Shown here piece by piece: positions 38,086 to 45,362 of a stretch of 60,661 nucleotides of DNA. Numbering within the stretch: position 1 is the stretch's first letter; the number at the start of each line of letters is the position of its first letter. Below the pieces are notes generated by a model. It was not told where the DNA came from and searched no databases. It saw nothing but the letters and a program-made list of their open reading frames with translations. A program made the translations under genes and the position numbers. The stretch comes from a virus, in IMG/VR virus record IMGVR_UViG_3300021425_002553, positions 1 to 60,661 of that record; one strand, given 5' to 3'.

Positions 38086-39105
38086 ATGAGAGTAGGTCTA
38101 ATTGGTCTCGGACGTATGGGTGAGGGTATGTCTCGCCGTATGATGAAGAGTGGTATTGAAGTCTGGGGTTATCGTCGTAACCACGATAAAGCTCAAGAGG
38201 CTTTCGAAAAAGGTTATGTCGATGGAGTAACCGTTGACATTGCATCCCTGTGTACCACCGTGAAGGAAAGGGGACCTGGAATTTTTATGATGGTAGTACC
38301 AGCAGAAACAGTGGAGGACACTCTCAATGAGCTTTTACGCTATTGTGGCGAGGGCGATATTATTATTGATCACGGCAATTCTAATTTTAAGGATTCCCGC
38401 AGGAGAGCACTCCGTCTTGAGAAACTTGGCATCCAATATATTGACTGTGGCACTAGTGGTGGTGTGTACGGTTTGGAGCGTGGATATTGTCTTATGGTTG
38501 GGGGTTCAAATACTGCAGTATCCATCTGCTCTCCTATCTTCAGGGCACTCGCACCAGGTATTGGATCTGCCCATCGCACTGATCCTCTGAGTCGTGAAAC
38601 ATCTGCAGAGCACGGATGGTTACATTGTGGTGGACCTGGTGCAGGACACTTCGTAAAAATGGTCCACAACGGAGTTGAGTATGGAATCATGCAAGCGTAC
38701 GCCGAAGGCTTTAATATCCTGCATGAAGCTGATCTTGGGTCGTTTTACGTTAAGGAGGGCGATGCTGAGGTGGCTCCGATGGAGAATCCAGAAGATTATC
38801 AGTACGATATTGACGTTGCTGAAGTCGCTGAGTTATGGCGTCGTGGTTCTGTTGTTGGTAGTTGGTTACTTGATCTTACCGCTGATGTACTACGGAGCGA
38901 TCGAGAGCTTAGCAAGTTCGATGGTGGAGTATCAGACAGTGGTGAGGGTCGTTGGACTGTCCACGCTGCTGTGGATCTTGGCGTACCCGCTCCTGTTATC
39001 ACTACGGCACTGTACGAACGATTCGGTTCAAGAAAGCTTGGACGATTCGCAAACAGAGTCTTGAACGGAATGAGAGCAATGTTCGGAGGACACGATGTTC
39101 GGTAA
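38086..39105 (+). CDS. gnd: 6-phosphogluconate dehydrogenase
   Basis: This 339-residue protein starts with the NADP-binding MRVGLIGLGRMGEGMSRRMM. It then has DHGNSNFKDSRRR, YIDCGTSGGVYGLERGYCLM (the GG substrate loop) and GPGAGHFVKMVHNGVEYGIM with the catalytic Lys and His-Asn. It is the short form of the enzyme. It oxidises 6-phosphogluconate to ribulose-5-phosphate and NADPH. With zwf it forms a phage pentose phosphate module. It overlaps the next mini-gene. Confidence 0.95.
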   Translation: MRVGLIGLGRMGEGMSRRMMKSGIEVWGYRRNHDKAQEAFEKGYVDGVTVDIASLCTTVKERGPGIFMMVVPAETVEDTLNELLRYCGEGDIIIDHGNSNFKDSRRRALRLEKLGIQYIDCGTSGGVYGLERGYCLMVGGSNTAVSICSPIFRALAPGIGSAHRTDPLSRETSAEHGWLHCGGPGAGHFVKMVHNGVEYGIMQAYAEGFNILHEADLGSFYVKEGDAEVAPMENPEDYQYDIDVAEVAELWRRGSVVGSWLLDLTADVLRSDRELSKFDGGVSDSGEGRWTVHAAVDLGVPAPVITTALYERFGSRKLGRFANRVLNGMRAMFGGHDVR

Positions 39106-39223
39106 TGCAATTGCGATCTTATGCATACCCTTTGTACTATCCACAATTTATTTCGGGATACGAAAGGGTGAGAATAACTACTACGAAACGGACAAGTACA
39201 ATGGAAACGGAACCGCTCACTAG
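39095..39223 (+). CDS. Small membrane protein between gnd and zwf
   Basis: This 42-residue frame from ATG 39095 has GGAGG five bases upstream, one membrane helix (IAILCIPFVLSTIYFG) and a polar tail (RKGENNYYETDKYNGNG). It overlaps the end of gnd and the start of zwf, which is common for mini-genes in these phages. Confidence 0.6.
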   Translation: MFGNAIAILCIPFVLSTIYFGIRKGENNYYETDKYNGNGTAH

Positions 39224-40541
39224 ACGCATCGTCATCTTCGGTGCAACTGGTGACCTTTGTAAAAGAAAACTTATTCCCGCACTCTTTGAGTTGTGGAAGA
39301 AACAACTTCTTCCAGAGAATATACTAATTGTTGGTGCATCCCGTAGAGATTACTCTAAAGAATCTTGGTTAGAACATCTTGGTAGTTATCCAGAAGCATT
39401 TTGTCATTGGTTAGATTTCAGATGTTGTGATTTAGATAATCAAGATAGTTTACAAATTCTCCACGATGAGAGTGTAGACACAACGTATTTCTTATCTGTA
39501 CCACCAGAACGCTATGAGAATGCTATCATCAATCTCAAAGAAGCAGGATTCCTTGACGACCCCGATCACTCTAGGGTGGTTATCGAGAAACCCTTTGGGT
39601 ACGATCTTAAATCTGCTGATCATCTACAGTCTGTGGTTCAGCGACATCTACGCGAAAAACAAGTATATCGCATTGACCATTATCTTGGTAAAGATACTGT
39701 CAACAATATTCTTGCTACAAGGTTTGGCAATATACTTCTTGAACCACTTTGGAACAGGGAGTATATAGATGAAGTTCAAATATTTGCAACTGAAACTATT
39801 GGTTGTGAGGGTCGGTCTCAATACTATGAAGGTGCTGGTGTAGTACGTGACATGTTACAGAACCATATGTTACAGGTTCTGGCATTGATTACGATGGAAG
39901 CACCATGTCGTATGAATGCAACTGAGATTCGTAGAGAAAAGACAAAGGTGTTGTCTGCAACAAGACTTGGTGACAAGTATGTTGCAGGTCAGTATGAAGG
40001 ATATAAAGATGAGGAAGGTGTAAATCCAAAGAGTGTGACTCCAACCTTTGTTGCAGGTGACATCTATATCGACAACTGGAGATGGAAGGGAGTTCCTTTC
40101 TACTTCATGAGTGGTAAGAAGATGCCTTATCAGTGTGTTGAGGTTGTTGTCAAACTGAAGGCACCTCCTGTTGGATTGTTTGAAGGTGAGACACCAGGTC
40201 GTATTGTGATGAGACTTCAACCTCATGCACACCTTGATATTCAGATTGATGTGAAGTCTCCTGGTCTTGGTGAACAGGTTGAACTTGCAACTCTGTCTCA
40301 CAGGTATCCAGACTGGTTGGGTGTCGATGGTTACGAAAAACTTTTATATGATGCTCTAAATGGTGATCAATCACACTTCATTCATTCTGAAGAAGTGTTA
40401 GAATCCTGGAGAATTGTGGATGATCTACTTTGTACTGGTGACAAATGTAGAGTCAGAACTAACCCTTACATCTATCGCGAGGGTATCTGGGGACCATCCC
40501 ACAAAGTAAACTTTATTACTAACTGGGATTATCCAGCATGA
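39201..40541 (+). CDS. zwf: Glucose-6-phosphate dehydrogenase
   Basis: This 446-residue protein from ATG 39201 has the NADP loop VIFGATGDLCKRKLIPALFE, VIEKPFGYDL, the catalytic RIDHYLGKD, and LQNHMLQVLALITME. It catalyses the first step of the oxidative pentose phosphate path. It is shorter than host Zwf (about 505) mainly in internal loops. The frame upstream to 38952 lies in gnd and is not used. Its end overlaps the next gene (ATGA). Confidence 0.95.
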   Translation: METEPLTRRIVIFGATGDLCKRKLIPALFELWKKQLLPENILIVGASRRDYSKESWLEHLGSYPEAFCHWLDFRCCDLDNQDSLQILHDESVDTTYFLSVPPERYENAIINLKEAGFLDDPDHSRVVIEKPFGYDLKSADHLQSVVQRHLREKQVYRIDHYLGKDTVNNILATRFGNILLEPLWNREYIDEVQIFATETIGCEGRSQYYEGAGVVRDMLQNHMLQVLALITMEAPCRMNATEIRREKTKVLSATRLGDKYVAGQYEGYKDEEGVNPKSVTPTFVAGDIYIDNWRWKGVPFYFMSGKKMPYQCVEVVVKLKAPPVGLFEGETPGRIVMRLQPHAHLDIQIDVKSPGLGEQVELATLSHRYPDWLGVDGYEKLLYDALNGDQSHFIHSEEVLESWRIVDDLLCTGDKCRVRTNPYIYREGIWGPSHKVNFITNWDYPA

Positions 40542-40735
40542 AGATGCGATTTCCACATGACGACGAACCAGAAGATCCGTCAGCAAACGATTGCAATTAC
40601 AACTTTCCACAGGTGTTGTTTGCTTTTTGTTTAGGGTTTACCTGTATGTTCATCTTGTCTGTGGATGAGATTCAAAAATTTAAAGGTTGTCCTTTCCCCG
40701 AGTACTTCGATGAACCACGTTCAACTGTTCGTTAG
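40538..40735 (+). CDS. Small membrane protein
   Basis: This 65-residue protein has an acidic start (DDEPEDPSANDCNYN) and one membrane helix (VLFAFCLGFTCMFILSV). It is coupled to zwf. Function unknown. Confidence 0.6.
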   Translation: MKMRFPHDDEPEDPSANDCNYNFPQVLFAFCLGFTCMFILSVDEIQKFKGCPFPEYFDEPRSTVR

Positions 40736-40859
40736 ACACTGGATGGAATCAGGTCCCGCCCTTGCATTCCTAGCATATCTTTTAGTGGTCGTACCTATCG
40801 TTGGTATGGACCTAGTTCATAAATATGGGTGGGAACATTGGGAGCCCTTTGACAAATGA
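40710..40859 (+). CDS. Small membrane protein
   Basis: This 49-residue protein from ATG 40710 has a central membrane helix (GPALAFLAYLLVVVPIVGMD). It overlaps both neighbours. An upstream in-frame start at 40665 lies inside the previous gene. Function unknown. Confidence 0.5.
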   Translation: MNHVQLFVRHWMESGPALAFLAYLLVVVPIVGMDLVHKYGWEHWEPFDK

Positions 40860-41065
40860 AACCCATGATATTAGTAGCTTGTTTCTTACCGCTAGTAATA
40901 ATCTGGGTGGTCATGAAATTAAGTCTGTGGATCTTTGCAGTCAACGACGAGAAGAATTATGTCAAAGCAGAATCCAGAAAACCCCATGGACCCTACGTGG
41001 CAAATCCATATGAGGACGTTGACGAAGAGGATGAAGAGTATGGAGATCTCACAGACTATCGATGA
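40856..41065 (+). CDS. Small membrane protein with acidic tail
   Basis: This 69-residue protein has an N-terminal membrane helix (MILVACFLPLVIIWVVMKLS) and a very acidic C-terminus (DVDEEDEEYGDLTD). It is part of a chain of overlapping mini-genes. Function unknown. Confidence 0.6.
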   Translation: MKPMILVACFLPLVIIWVVMKLSLWIFAVNDEKNYVKAESRKPHGPYVANPYEDVDEEDEEYGDLTDYR

Positions 41066-41189
41066 CGCCCTCTACCAATACTATACGGTAGAAAGAAATC
41101 AAAAGGTACCTAACTGGAGGTACATCAAAGATCAAGATTGGTGGATTGAGTATCTTATCCACTTAGGTATTGACCCAAGAAATCCATGA
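41040..41189 (+). CDS. Small hypothetical protein
   Basis: This 49-residue protein from ATG 41040 is preceded by GAAGAGG at a usable distance; ATG 41031 is also in frame. It is rich in aromatic residues (DQDWWIEYLIHLG). The longer frame from 40935 lies inside the previous gene. Function unknown. Confidence 0.5.
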   Translation: MEISQTIDDALYQYYTVERNQKVPNWRYIKDQDWWIEYLIHLGIDPRNP

Positions 41190-41392
41190 ACCTTGTTCTG
41201 AGACCACTGAGTGATGTTAATGATGTCACTTGGAGTATTGTTATCTCCTTACTCATACTTCTTGTTGGAGTAAGTTACTACATATATACAATTATGATAT
41301 ATGCTTTCAAGGAGTTGGAGGATGCCAGATCAAATCAATCAGAAAGACGCAGATCAGGATCAACTGATAGCACTCTTGACACACAGGATTGA
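41186..41392 (+). CDS. Small membrane protein
   Basis: This 68-residue protein has one membrane helix (IVISLLILLVGVSYYIYTIM) and a basic Ser-rich tail. It overlaps both neighbours. Function unknown. Confidence 0.55.
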   Translation: MNLVLRPLSDVNDVTWSIVISLLILLVGVSYYIYTIMIYAFKELEDARSNQSERRRSGSTDSTLDTQD

Positions 41393-41594
41393 TGATGCTG
41401 AAAAGATGACGGAAGAACTCCGTGATCGTGTTCGTAAACTTGAAAGATGGGTATGGGGTGCAGGTGCTATCATCACTGCCCTTATAACTATTGTTGGACT
41501 AATAGAAGCAGTAGATTCAAAGGAGATGAATTATGGGAGCAATGACACCACCCAGCAGGAAATCGTGTTACACATTCCGAGTGACAGAAATTAA
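41322..41594 (+). CDS. XhlA-like coiled-coil membrane protein
   Basis: This 90-residue protein from ATG 41322 has GGAGTTGGAGG upstream. It has a coiled coil (LIALLTHRIDDAEKMTEELR), RVRKLERWVW and a membrane helix (GAGAIITALITIVGLI), the same plan as the protein at 8287. It may act in lysis or membrane anchoring. Confidence 0.6.
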   Translation: MPDQINQKDADQDQLIALLTHRIDDAEKMTEELRDRVRKLERWVWGAGAIITALITIVGLIEAVDSKEMNYGSNDTTQQEIVLHIPSDRN

Positions 41595-41991
41595 TCGTGT
41601 CCTTGATGGAGATACGATAGATGTAACAATAGATCTCGGCTTTGATTTATACAAGAAAGAAAGAGTTAGAGTTGCAGGCGTTGATACGCCAGAGAAAAGG
41701 ACTAGAGACCTCGAAGAAAAGGAGTTAGGTTATGACGCAACCAACTGGCTCAAAGAAAAACTCGAAGGTGCTATTTCTGGTGACGATGACCTTGTTATCC
41801 GTACTGAACTTGTTGGCGGCGTTGGGAAATATGGGCGTCTTCTTGGCTGGTTATACATTGGGGATGCAGAGTTGTCCCTTAACGAGCAAATGATTGAAGA
41901 AGGATATGCATGGGCATATGATGGTGGCACTAAGCAAAAAGATTTTGAAGAGTTGAGAGAAATTCGTAGAGCTAAGGGAACTTTAATATGA
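41533..41991 (+). CDS. Staphylococcal-nuclease-like (thermonuclease) protein
   Basis: This 152-residue protein has the SNase order: VLDGDTIDVTIDLGFDL (metal-binding Asp), RVRVAGVDTPEKRT (catalytic Arg and nearby Glu), KYGRLLGWLYI (second Arg), and LNEQMIEEGYAWAY. It would cut DNA or RNA in a calcium-dependent way, possibly in host DNA breakdown. There is no signal peptide. It overlaps the XhlA-like gene by 62 bp. Confidence 0.85.
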   Translation: MGAMTPPSRKSCYTFRVTEINRVLDGDTIDVTIDLGFDLYKKERVRVAGVDTPEKRTRDLEEKELGYDATNWLKEKLEGAISGDDDLVIRTELVGGVGKYGRLLGWLYIGDAELSLNEQMIEEGYAWAYDGGTKQKDFEELREIRRAKGTLI

Positions 41992-42071
41992 CTCCTATCT
42001 TTGTATTTGGTTTTACAATATTACTCACTATTGTGATGGAAATGACATGGCCTGTACGTATTAGAAAGTAA
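41988..42071 (+). CDS. Possible 27-residue membrane peptide
   Basis: The frame (MTPIFVFGFTILLTIVMEMT) overlaps the nuclease stop (ATGA) and has AAGGGA at good spacing. It is one membrane helix with a basic end. Tiny, but coupled translation makes it plausible. Confidence 0.45.
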   Translation: MTPIFVFGFTILLTIVMEMTWPVRIRK

Positions 42072-42111
42072 TTCTTATAGATAGAGAAGAACTTTTTAAG
42101 GGTGCAAGAAA

Positions 42112-42366
42112 ATGCAGAAGGTCATTAACGGGATCGCACTATTTTCAGGACTTGTTTCAGTCTCTATTGTCGTAGGTGGAACCTGGGTTTACCTTGAGAA
42201 AGATAACATCATCAACAATGCAAAGTCTCAACTCGTTAAAGGTGTAACTGCTGCAGTTTCAGAAGCTCTTCCTGGTATGTTGGATGCTGCAATGCCTGAA
42301 CTCCCTGGAGCAACTGGTGGTGCAATTCCTGGTGGTGGTTCTGCTACTCCTTCGCTACCGTTCTAA
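42112..42366 (+). CDS. Small membrane-anchored protein
   Basis: This 84-residue protein has an N-terminal membrane helix (IALFSGLVSVSIVVGGTWVY) and a Gly/Pro/Ala-rich C-terminus (PGATGGAIPGGGSATP). The next gene starts at its last base. Function unknown. Confidence 0.65.
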   Translation: MQKVINGIALFSGLVSVSIVVGGTWVYLEKDNIINNAKSQLVKGVTAAVSEALPGMLDAAMPELPGATGGAIPGGGSATPSLPF

Positions 42367-42569
42367 TGTTGTTACTTTTACTATTCTTTGTTGCAACACC
42401 AACCTTTGCATTGACTGAAGATCCTTTAGTTGATCAACCATGTCCCACTACGTTAAGTGGTATTACTGTTACAGGTGAGTTAGATGGAAATCAAACCGAT
42501 ACGGATCGATCCGATCAGGATACAAATAAACTCATCGTACAGTGTACCACCTGTAGTATCGGGTATTAG
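42366..42569 (+). CDS. Small exported protein
   Basis: This 67-residue protein has a signal peptide (MLLLLLFFVATPTFA) and a short polar mature part with three Cys. It overlaps the following gene by 86 bp in another frame. Function unknown. Confidence 0.5.
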   Translation: MLLLLLFFVATPTFALTEDPLVDQPCPTTLSGITVTGELDGNQTDTDRSDQDTNKLIVQCTTCSIGY

Positions 42570-43143
42570 AGCTCCTGTCACTGTAGATATTGGTGTTCCG
42601 ATTGTACAGGTTCCTGGTTGTGTTGAGGCTCGTAACTCAACATCATCGACTTTACCTGGTGATGACCCGAAAGGTAATTTTACAATTTGTGATTCTAACG
42701 TTCCTAGTTACAATCCTCTTCAGTTTGAACCTAACCAGATGATCTTTACGGAACCTGCAGATGTTCCTAAGGTTCCGAATCAACCAACACCACCTGTACC
42801 AGAGACACCAGAGATACCACCAACTCCCCCTGTAACTGCTGTTGTAGAGGAGGAGAAAGAAGTTGAAACTCAACCAGAGACACCATGGGTAGAAGAATAT
42901 CTTCCACCTATTAGTGCAGTCACAACCACTGCATCAATTGCTGTGGTTGCAACTACCTCTGCACTGTTGGCAAAACCATTTGCTGATCTGTTATTGAGGT
43001 TGATCAAACCTACGATTAAAAAAATAATTACCAAGCTCAATAAGATGCTTGGTAAGAAAGTTAAGGTTGAGTCCTTAAGGGAGCGCCGAGGTCAGCAGAG
43101 TTCGAGGAATAAGGCTGTTCGGGTTGTGAAGGGGAGGGAATAG
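42484..43143 (+). CDS. Proline-rich membrane protein
   Basis: This 219-residue protein has a beta-like N-terminal part with two Cys pairs, a Pro/Glu-rich linker (PTPPVPETPEIPPTPPVTAV, residues about 95-120), one membrane helix (TTTASIAVVATTSALLAKP) and a very basic C-terminus (KPTIKKIITKLNKMLGKKVK). The TonB-like Pro/Glu linker suggests it spans an envelope space. The end converges on, and overlaps, the antisense gene at 43061. Confidence 0.65.
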   Translation: MEIKPIRIDPIRIQINSSYSVPPVVSGIRAPVTVDIGVPIVQVPGCVEARNSTSSTLPGDDPKGNFTICDSNVPSYNPLQFEPNQMIFTEPADVPKVPNQPTPPVPETPEIPPTPPVTAVVEEEKEVETQPETPWVEEYLPPISAVTTTASIAVVATTSALLAKPFADLLLRLIKPTIKKIITKLNKMLGKKVKVESLRERRGQQSSRNKAVRVVKGRE

Positions 43144-43933
43144 TATGTCTGTGTGGAGGGATGACACCGCCAGGGTTAGTAACAATCACATCCGCGCACA
43201 CTTTATGATATGGAGATTGGGGGTGGAAATAGATACCCTGTTTCTTCAACTCGCCACAATTCTTGAGTCTGGCGATCTCAAAGTCTAATCTTTTATTAGC
43301 AGTCAGCTGTTGTTGTAACGCAATCTGAGTTGCTGCTGCTTCTTTACACTGGTCTTGGAGTTTCTTATCTAATGGATGAGAGAAGGTGGCTGAGAAACCG
43401 ACAGACAGGTTTGTATTATTCTTTTGACCTGTCCTAGTAGGCATGTAGTATAAAATGCTTCCAGGGTTTCTTAAGTTACCATCATCATCCGTACTCATAT
43501 CATATACAGGTTCATCATAGAACGACTCAAACGGATGTTGTTGAGATAATGAACCCGTTACGAATGGTGTTATGTTAACAGTAGGTCCCTGACATTGAAT
43601 TCCTCCTCCATACGTGTTAGTGATGTATGGTCCTTGGAGGACTTGGATAGCCTGATTAGTAACACTGCCTGAAGAATTAGCAACAGGAGCAGCTGTGGCG
43701 CTAACACCACCCACAGTTTCAGCCAATGACGAAGTTGGGAATAATACACTTAATAAAACTGCTCCTATTACTGGCTGAAAATGGAAGTTGTGTCGGTTAC
43801 GCTTCTCACTTCCGTGGTGCGCTGGATGATCGTGTGATTGCTGAGCCCTGGTCCGTTGTAAGTCTCCGCGAACTGGAATGTTTCTCCAGGATTTGTTTGA
43901 TAAAACTGTGGTGTGGAAGTTGCTCCAGTCCAT
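43061..43933 (-). CDS. Exported protein of unknown function, start unresolved
   Basis: The open frame extends to ATG 43933, but the first ~55 codons lie inside the next upstream antisense gene and make poor sequence. A signal peptide (VIGAVLLSVLFPTSSLAETV) begins right where the upstream gene stops (43768-43770), and there is no ATG, GTG or TTG there. The true start may be a rare codon, or there may be a frameshift joining the two genes. The mature part has a Gln/Ala-rich coiled segment and two Cys. Its C-terminus overlaps the + strand gene by 83 bp. Confidence 0.55.
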   Translation of the reverse strand: MDWSNFHTTVLSNKSWRNIPVRGDLQRTRAQQSHDHPAHHGSEKRNRHNFHFQPVIGAVLLSVLFPTSSLAETVGGVSATAAPVANSSGSVTNQAIQVLQGPYITNTYGGGIQCQGPTVNITPFVTGSLSQQHPFESFYDEPVYDMSTDDDGNLRNPGSILYYMPTRTGQKNNTNLSVGFSATFSHPLDKKLQDQCKEAAATQIALQQQLTANKRLDFEIARLKNCGELKKQGIYFHPQSPYHKVCADVIVTNPGGVIPPHRHTIPSPSQPEQPYSSNSADLGAPLRTQP

Positions 43934-44211
43934 GATGAGGTCACCCCGTCTATAGTAACATTTATAGAACCTGTCGTTGGAGATAAGGTTCCATTTGTAG
44001 AAACACCAGTTCCTGATGCAGAGTATTGATACCCTGTGTTATAGTCCATCGAATTGATGGTCTCGGTAATGGTACTTGTAGTTTCAGTGTGGCTCGTCAT
44101 TGAGCCCTGAGTAAAATTAGGAACCACGGGTACACTATATGCTGGTTGTAGTAACCCGTGGACTATACCAAGAATCAATCCAAGACCGATTGCTTCTTGA
44201 AGTCTAGTCAT
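43768..44211 (-). CDS. Exported Thr/Ser-rich protein
   Basis: This 147-residue protein from ATG 44211 has a short hydrophobic leader (AIGLGLILGIVHGLLQPAYS) and a beta-like, Thr/Ser/Asn-rich mature region (TETTSTITETINSMDYNTGY), suggesting an extracellular or surface structural protein. Its start overlaps the preceding stop (TGATG). Function unknown. Confidence 0.6.
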   Translation of the reverse strand: MTRLQEAIGLGLILGIVHGLLQPAYSVPVVPNFTQGSMTSHTETTSTITETINSMDYNTGYQYSASGTGVSTNGTLSPTTGSINVTIDGVTSSWTGATSTPQFYQTNPGETFQFAETYNGPGLSNHTIIQRTTEVRSVTDTTSIFSQ

Positions 44212-44714
44212 CAATCGATGACCGTGATTTCACTTACGAATTGACCGACTGCAGTAGACCCAGCTCCGCCAGCTGTAATCGAAATAGCACCATCAGTACC
44301 AATTGTACCAGCAAGATTACCTGCAGTACCTGCAGTATAAGAAATCTGACTAGAGAAATTACTAACTTCACCAACAGTAGGAGCACTCGTGCTCAGAGCA
44401 TCACCCTGTAAGAATGATGTACTGTAAGAGAATACATCTCCACTCGTAGCATCTAATTGGTTTGCTGTGATGGTACCAGGGGAATAAACTCCACTAGTAA
44501 TACTTCCACTAGTCAACATCCCTGCAGTTGTACCATCAGAGGTGCCAACATTACTTCCTGACACGGAGTACTGATTACCCAGTCTAGTTGCAGTAGTTCT
44601 TGCAGAATCAACGGTCAGTTGAACTGAAGAGGACATACTATGAACAAGTCCACCAGCATTGGCTGCACTTGCGGTCATCAATACCATACCTAAAGTCAGA
44701 AAGACTTTTTTCAT
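44211..44714 (-). CDS. Exported Gly/Ser/Thr-rich protein
   Basis: This 167-residue protein has a clear signal peptide (KKVFLTLGMVLMTASAANA). The mature part is rich in Gly, Ser, Thr and Ala with repeated hydrophobic alternation (GTIGTDGAISITAGGAGSTA), as in secreted beta-solenoid or fibre proteins. It is the first of three antisense exported genes and has a late promoter 23 bp upstream. Confidence 0.68.
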   Translation of the reverse strand: MKKVFLTLGMVLMTASAANAGGLVHSMSSSVQLTVDSARTTATRLGNQYSVSGSNVGTSDGTTAGMLTSGSITSGVYSPGTITANQLDATSGDVFSYSTSFLQGDALSTSAPTVGEVSNFSSQISYTAGTAGNLAGTIGTDGAISITAGGAGSTAVGQFVSEITVID

Positions 44715-44736
44715 TGATCTAAACGTACACTACCAA

Positions 44737-44743
44737 TATTTAG
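44737..44743 (-). promoter_or_regulatory. T4-type late promoter on the - strand
   Basis: The + strand TATTTAG reads CTAAATA on the - strand and lies 23 bp before ATG 44714. Confidence 0.65.
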
Positions 44744-44834
44744 AATTCTATGAGTGTGTTACAATTCAAACATTTTATCTGTAGAGATTATAAAATTTGT
44801 AAATAGTTGAAATTGTATCACTCTGTAACAATCA

Positions 44835-45092
44835 ATGACCGAAAAAGAAACATCTAACCTATCTATTGATAGGAAAGAGTGTTCTAAGTGTGGAGCAGTT
44901 TGGTTAAATGGACAACATATGTGGAGCACTGGTCGTATTGGAGATAACAAAGCCCTATCTAACCTCGTGTGTGGTTTGGCTAACTCTCCTGAATGTATAA
45001 ATCCAGAACATAAGACAGGTCACATTTACGGAGAGAGTGACTCCTGGGAGAAGAGATCCAAGTTTATTGACAATTGGAATCCAAATGCCTAA
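44835..45092 (+). CDS. Small zinc-finger-like protein
   Basis: This 85-residue protein contains CSKCGAVWLNGQHM and later VCGLANSPECINPEHKTGH, enough Cys and His for an HNH-like or zinc-finger fold. It starts about 92 bp after the divergent promoter. The next gene overlaps its end. Function unknown. Confidence 0.65.
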   Translation: MTEKETSNLSIDRKECSKCGAVWLNGQHMWSTGRIGDNKALSNLVCGLANSPECINPEHKTGHIYGESDSWEKRSKFIDNWNPNA

Positions 45093-45246
45093 GAATCAAG
45101 TGAACAAAGAAGAACTCAAAGTCAGAGTTCTTAAATTAAAGAATGATGTTTACAATGAATCATCAGATGTATGGCAAGGAGAGAAAGATCTTGCCAACAA
45201 GTATCTTAATAAGGTTTTAGATATCTTAGAAGAATATAGAATGTAA
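45085..45246 (+). CDS. Small hypothetical protein, paralogue of the one at 13252
   Basis: This 53-residue protein from ATG 45085 is homologous over its full length to the product at 13252-13413, and identical over long stretches (KYLNKVLDI). The frame from 45037 overlaps the previous gene more deeply and lacks this conservation. Function unknown. Confidence 0.75.
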   Translation: MPKNQVNKEELKVRVLKLKNDVYNESSDVWQGEKDLANKYLNKVLDILEEYRM

Positions 45247-45254
45247 GTCAATAG

Positions 45255-45283
45255 TTGACAGATATCAAAATCATGAGTAGGAT
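45255..45283 (+). promoter_or_regulatory. Possible sigma70-like promoter
   Basis: TTGACA (45255-45260), 17 bp, TAGGAT (45278-45283). The -10 matches at four positions. Confidence 0.5.
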
Positions 45284-45333
45284 AGGCTTGTCGAGATTGA
45301 TGAGAAGTGTTTAAGTACTTTAAGACTTCTAAA

Positions 45334-45340
45334 ATAAATA
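45334..45340 (+). promoter_or_regulatory. T4-type late promoter for the fibre gene
   Basis: ATAAATA lies 22 bp before the TTG start at 45363. A dyad (AGAAGTGTTTAAG ... ACTTCT, about 45303-45331) lies just before it. Confidence 0.6.
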
Positions 45341-45362
45341 ATAAAAAGGTGTCTCTCATATT

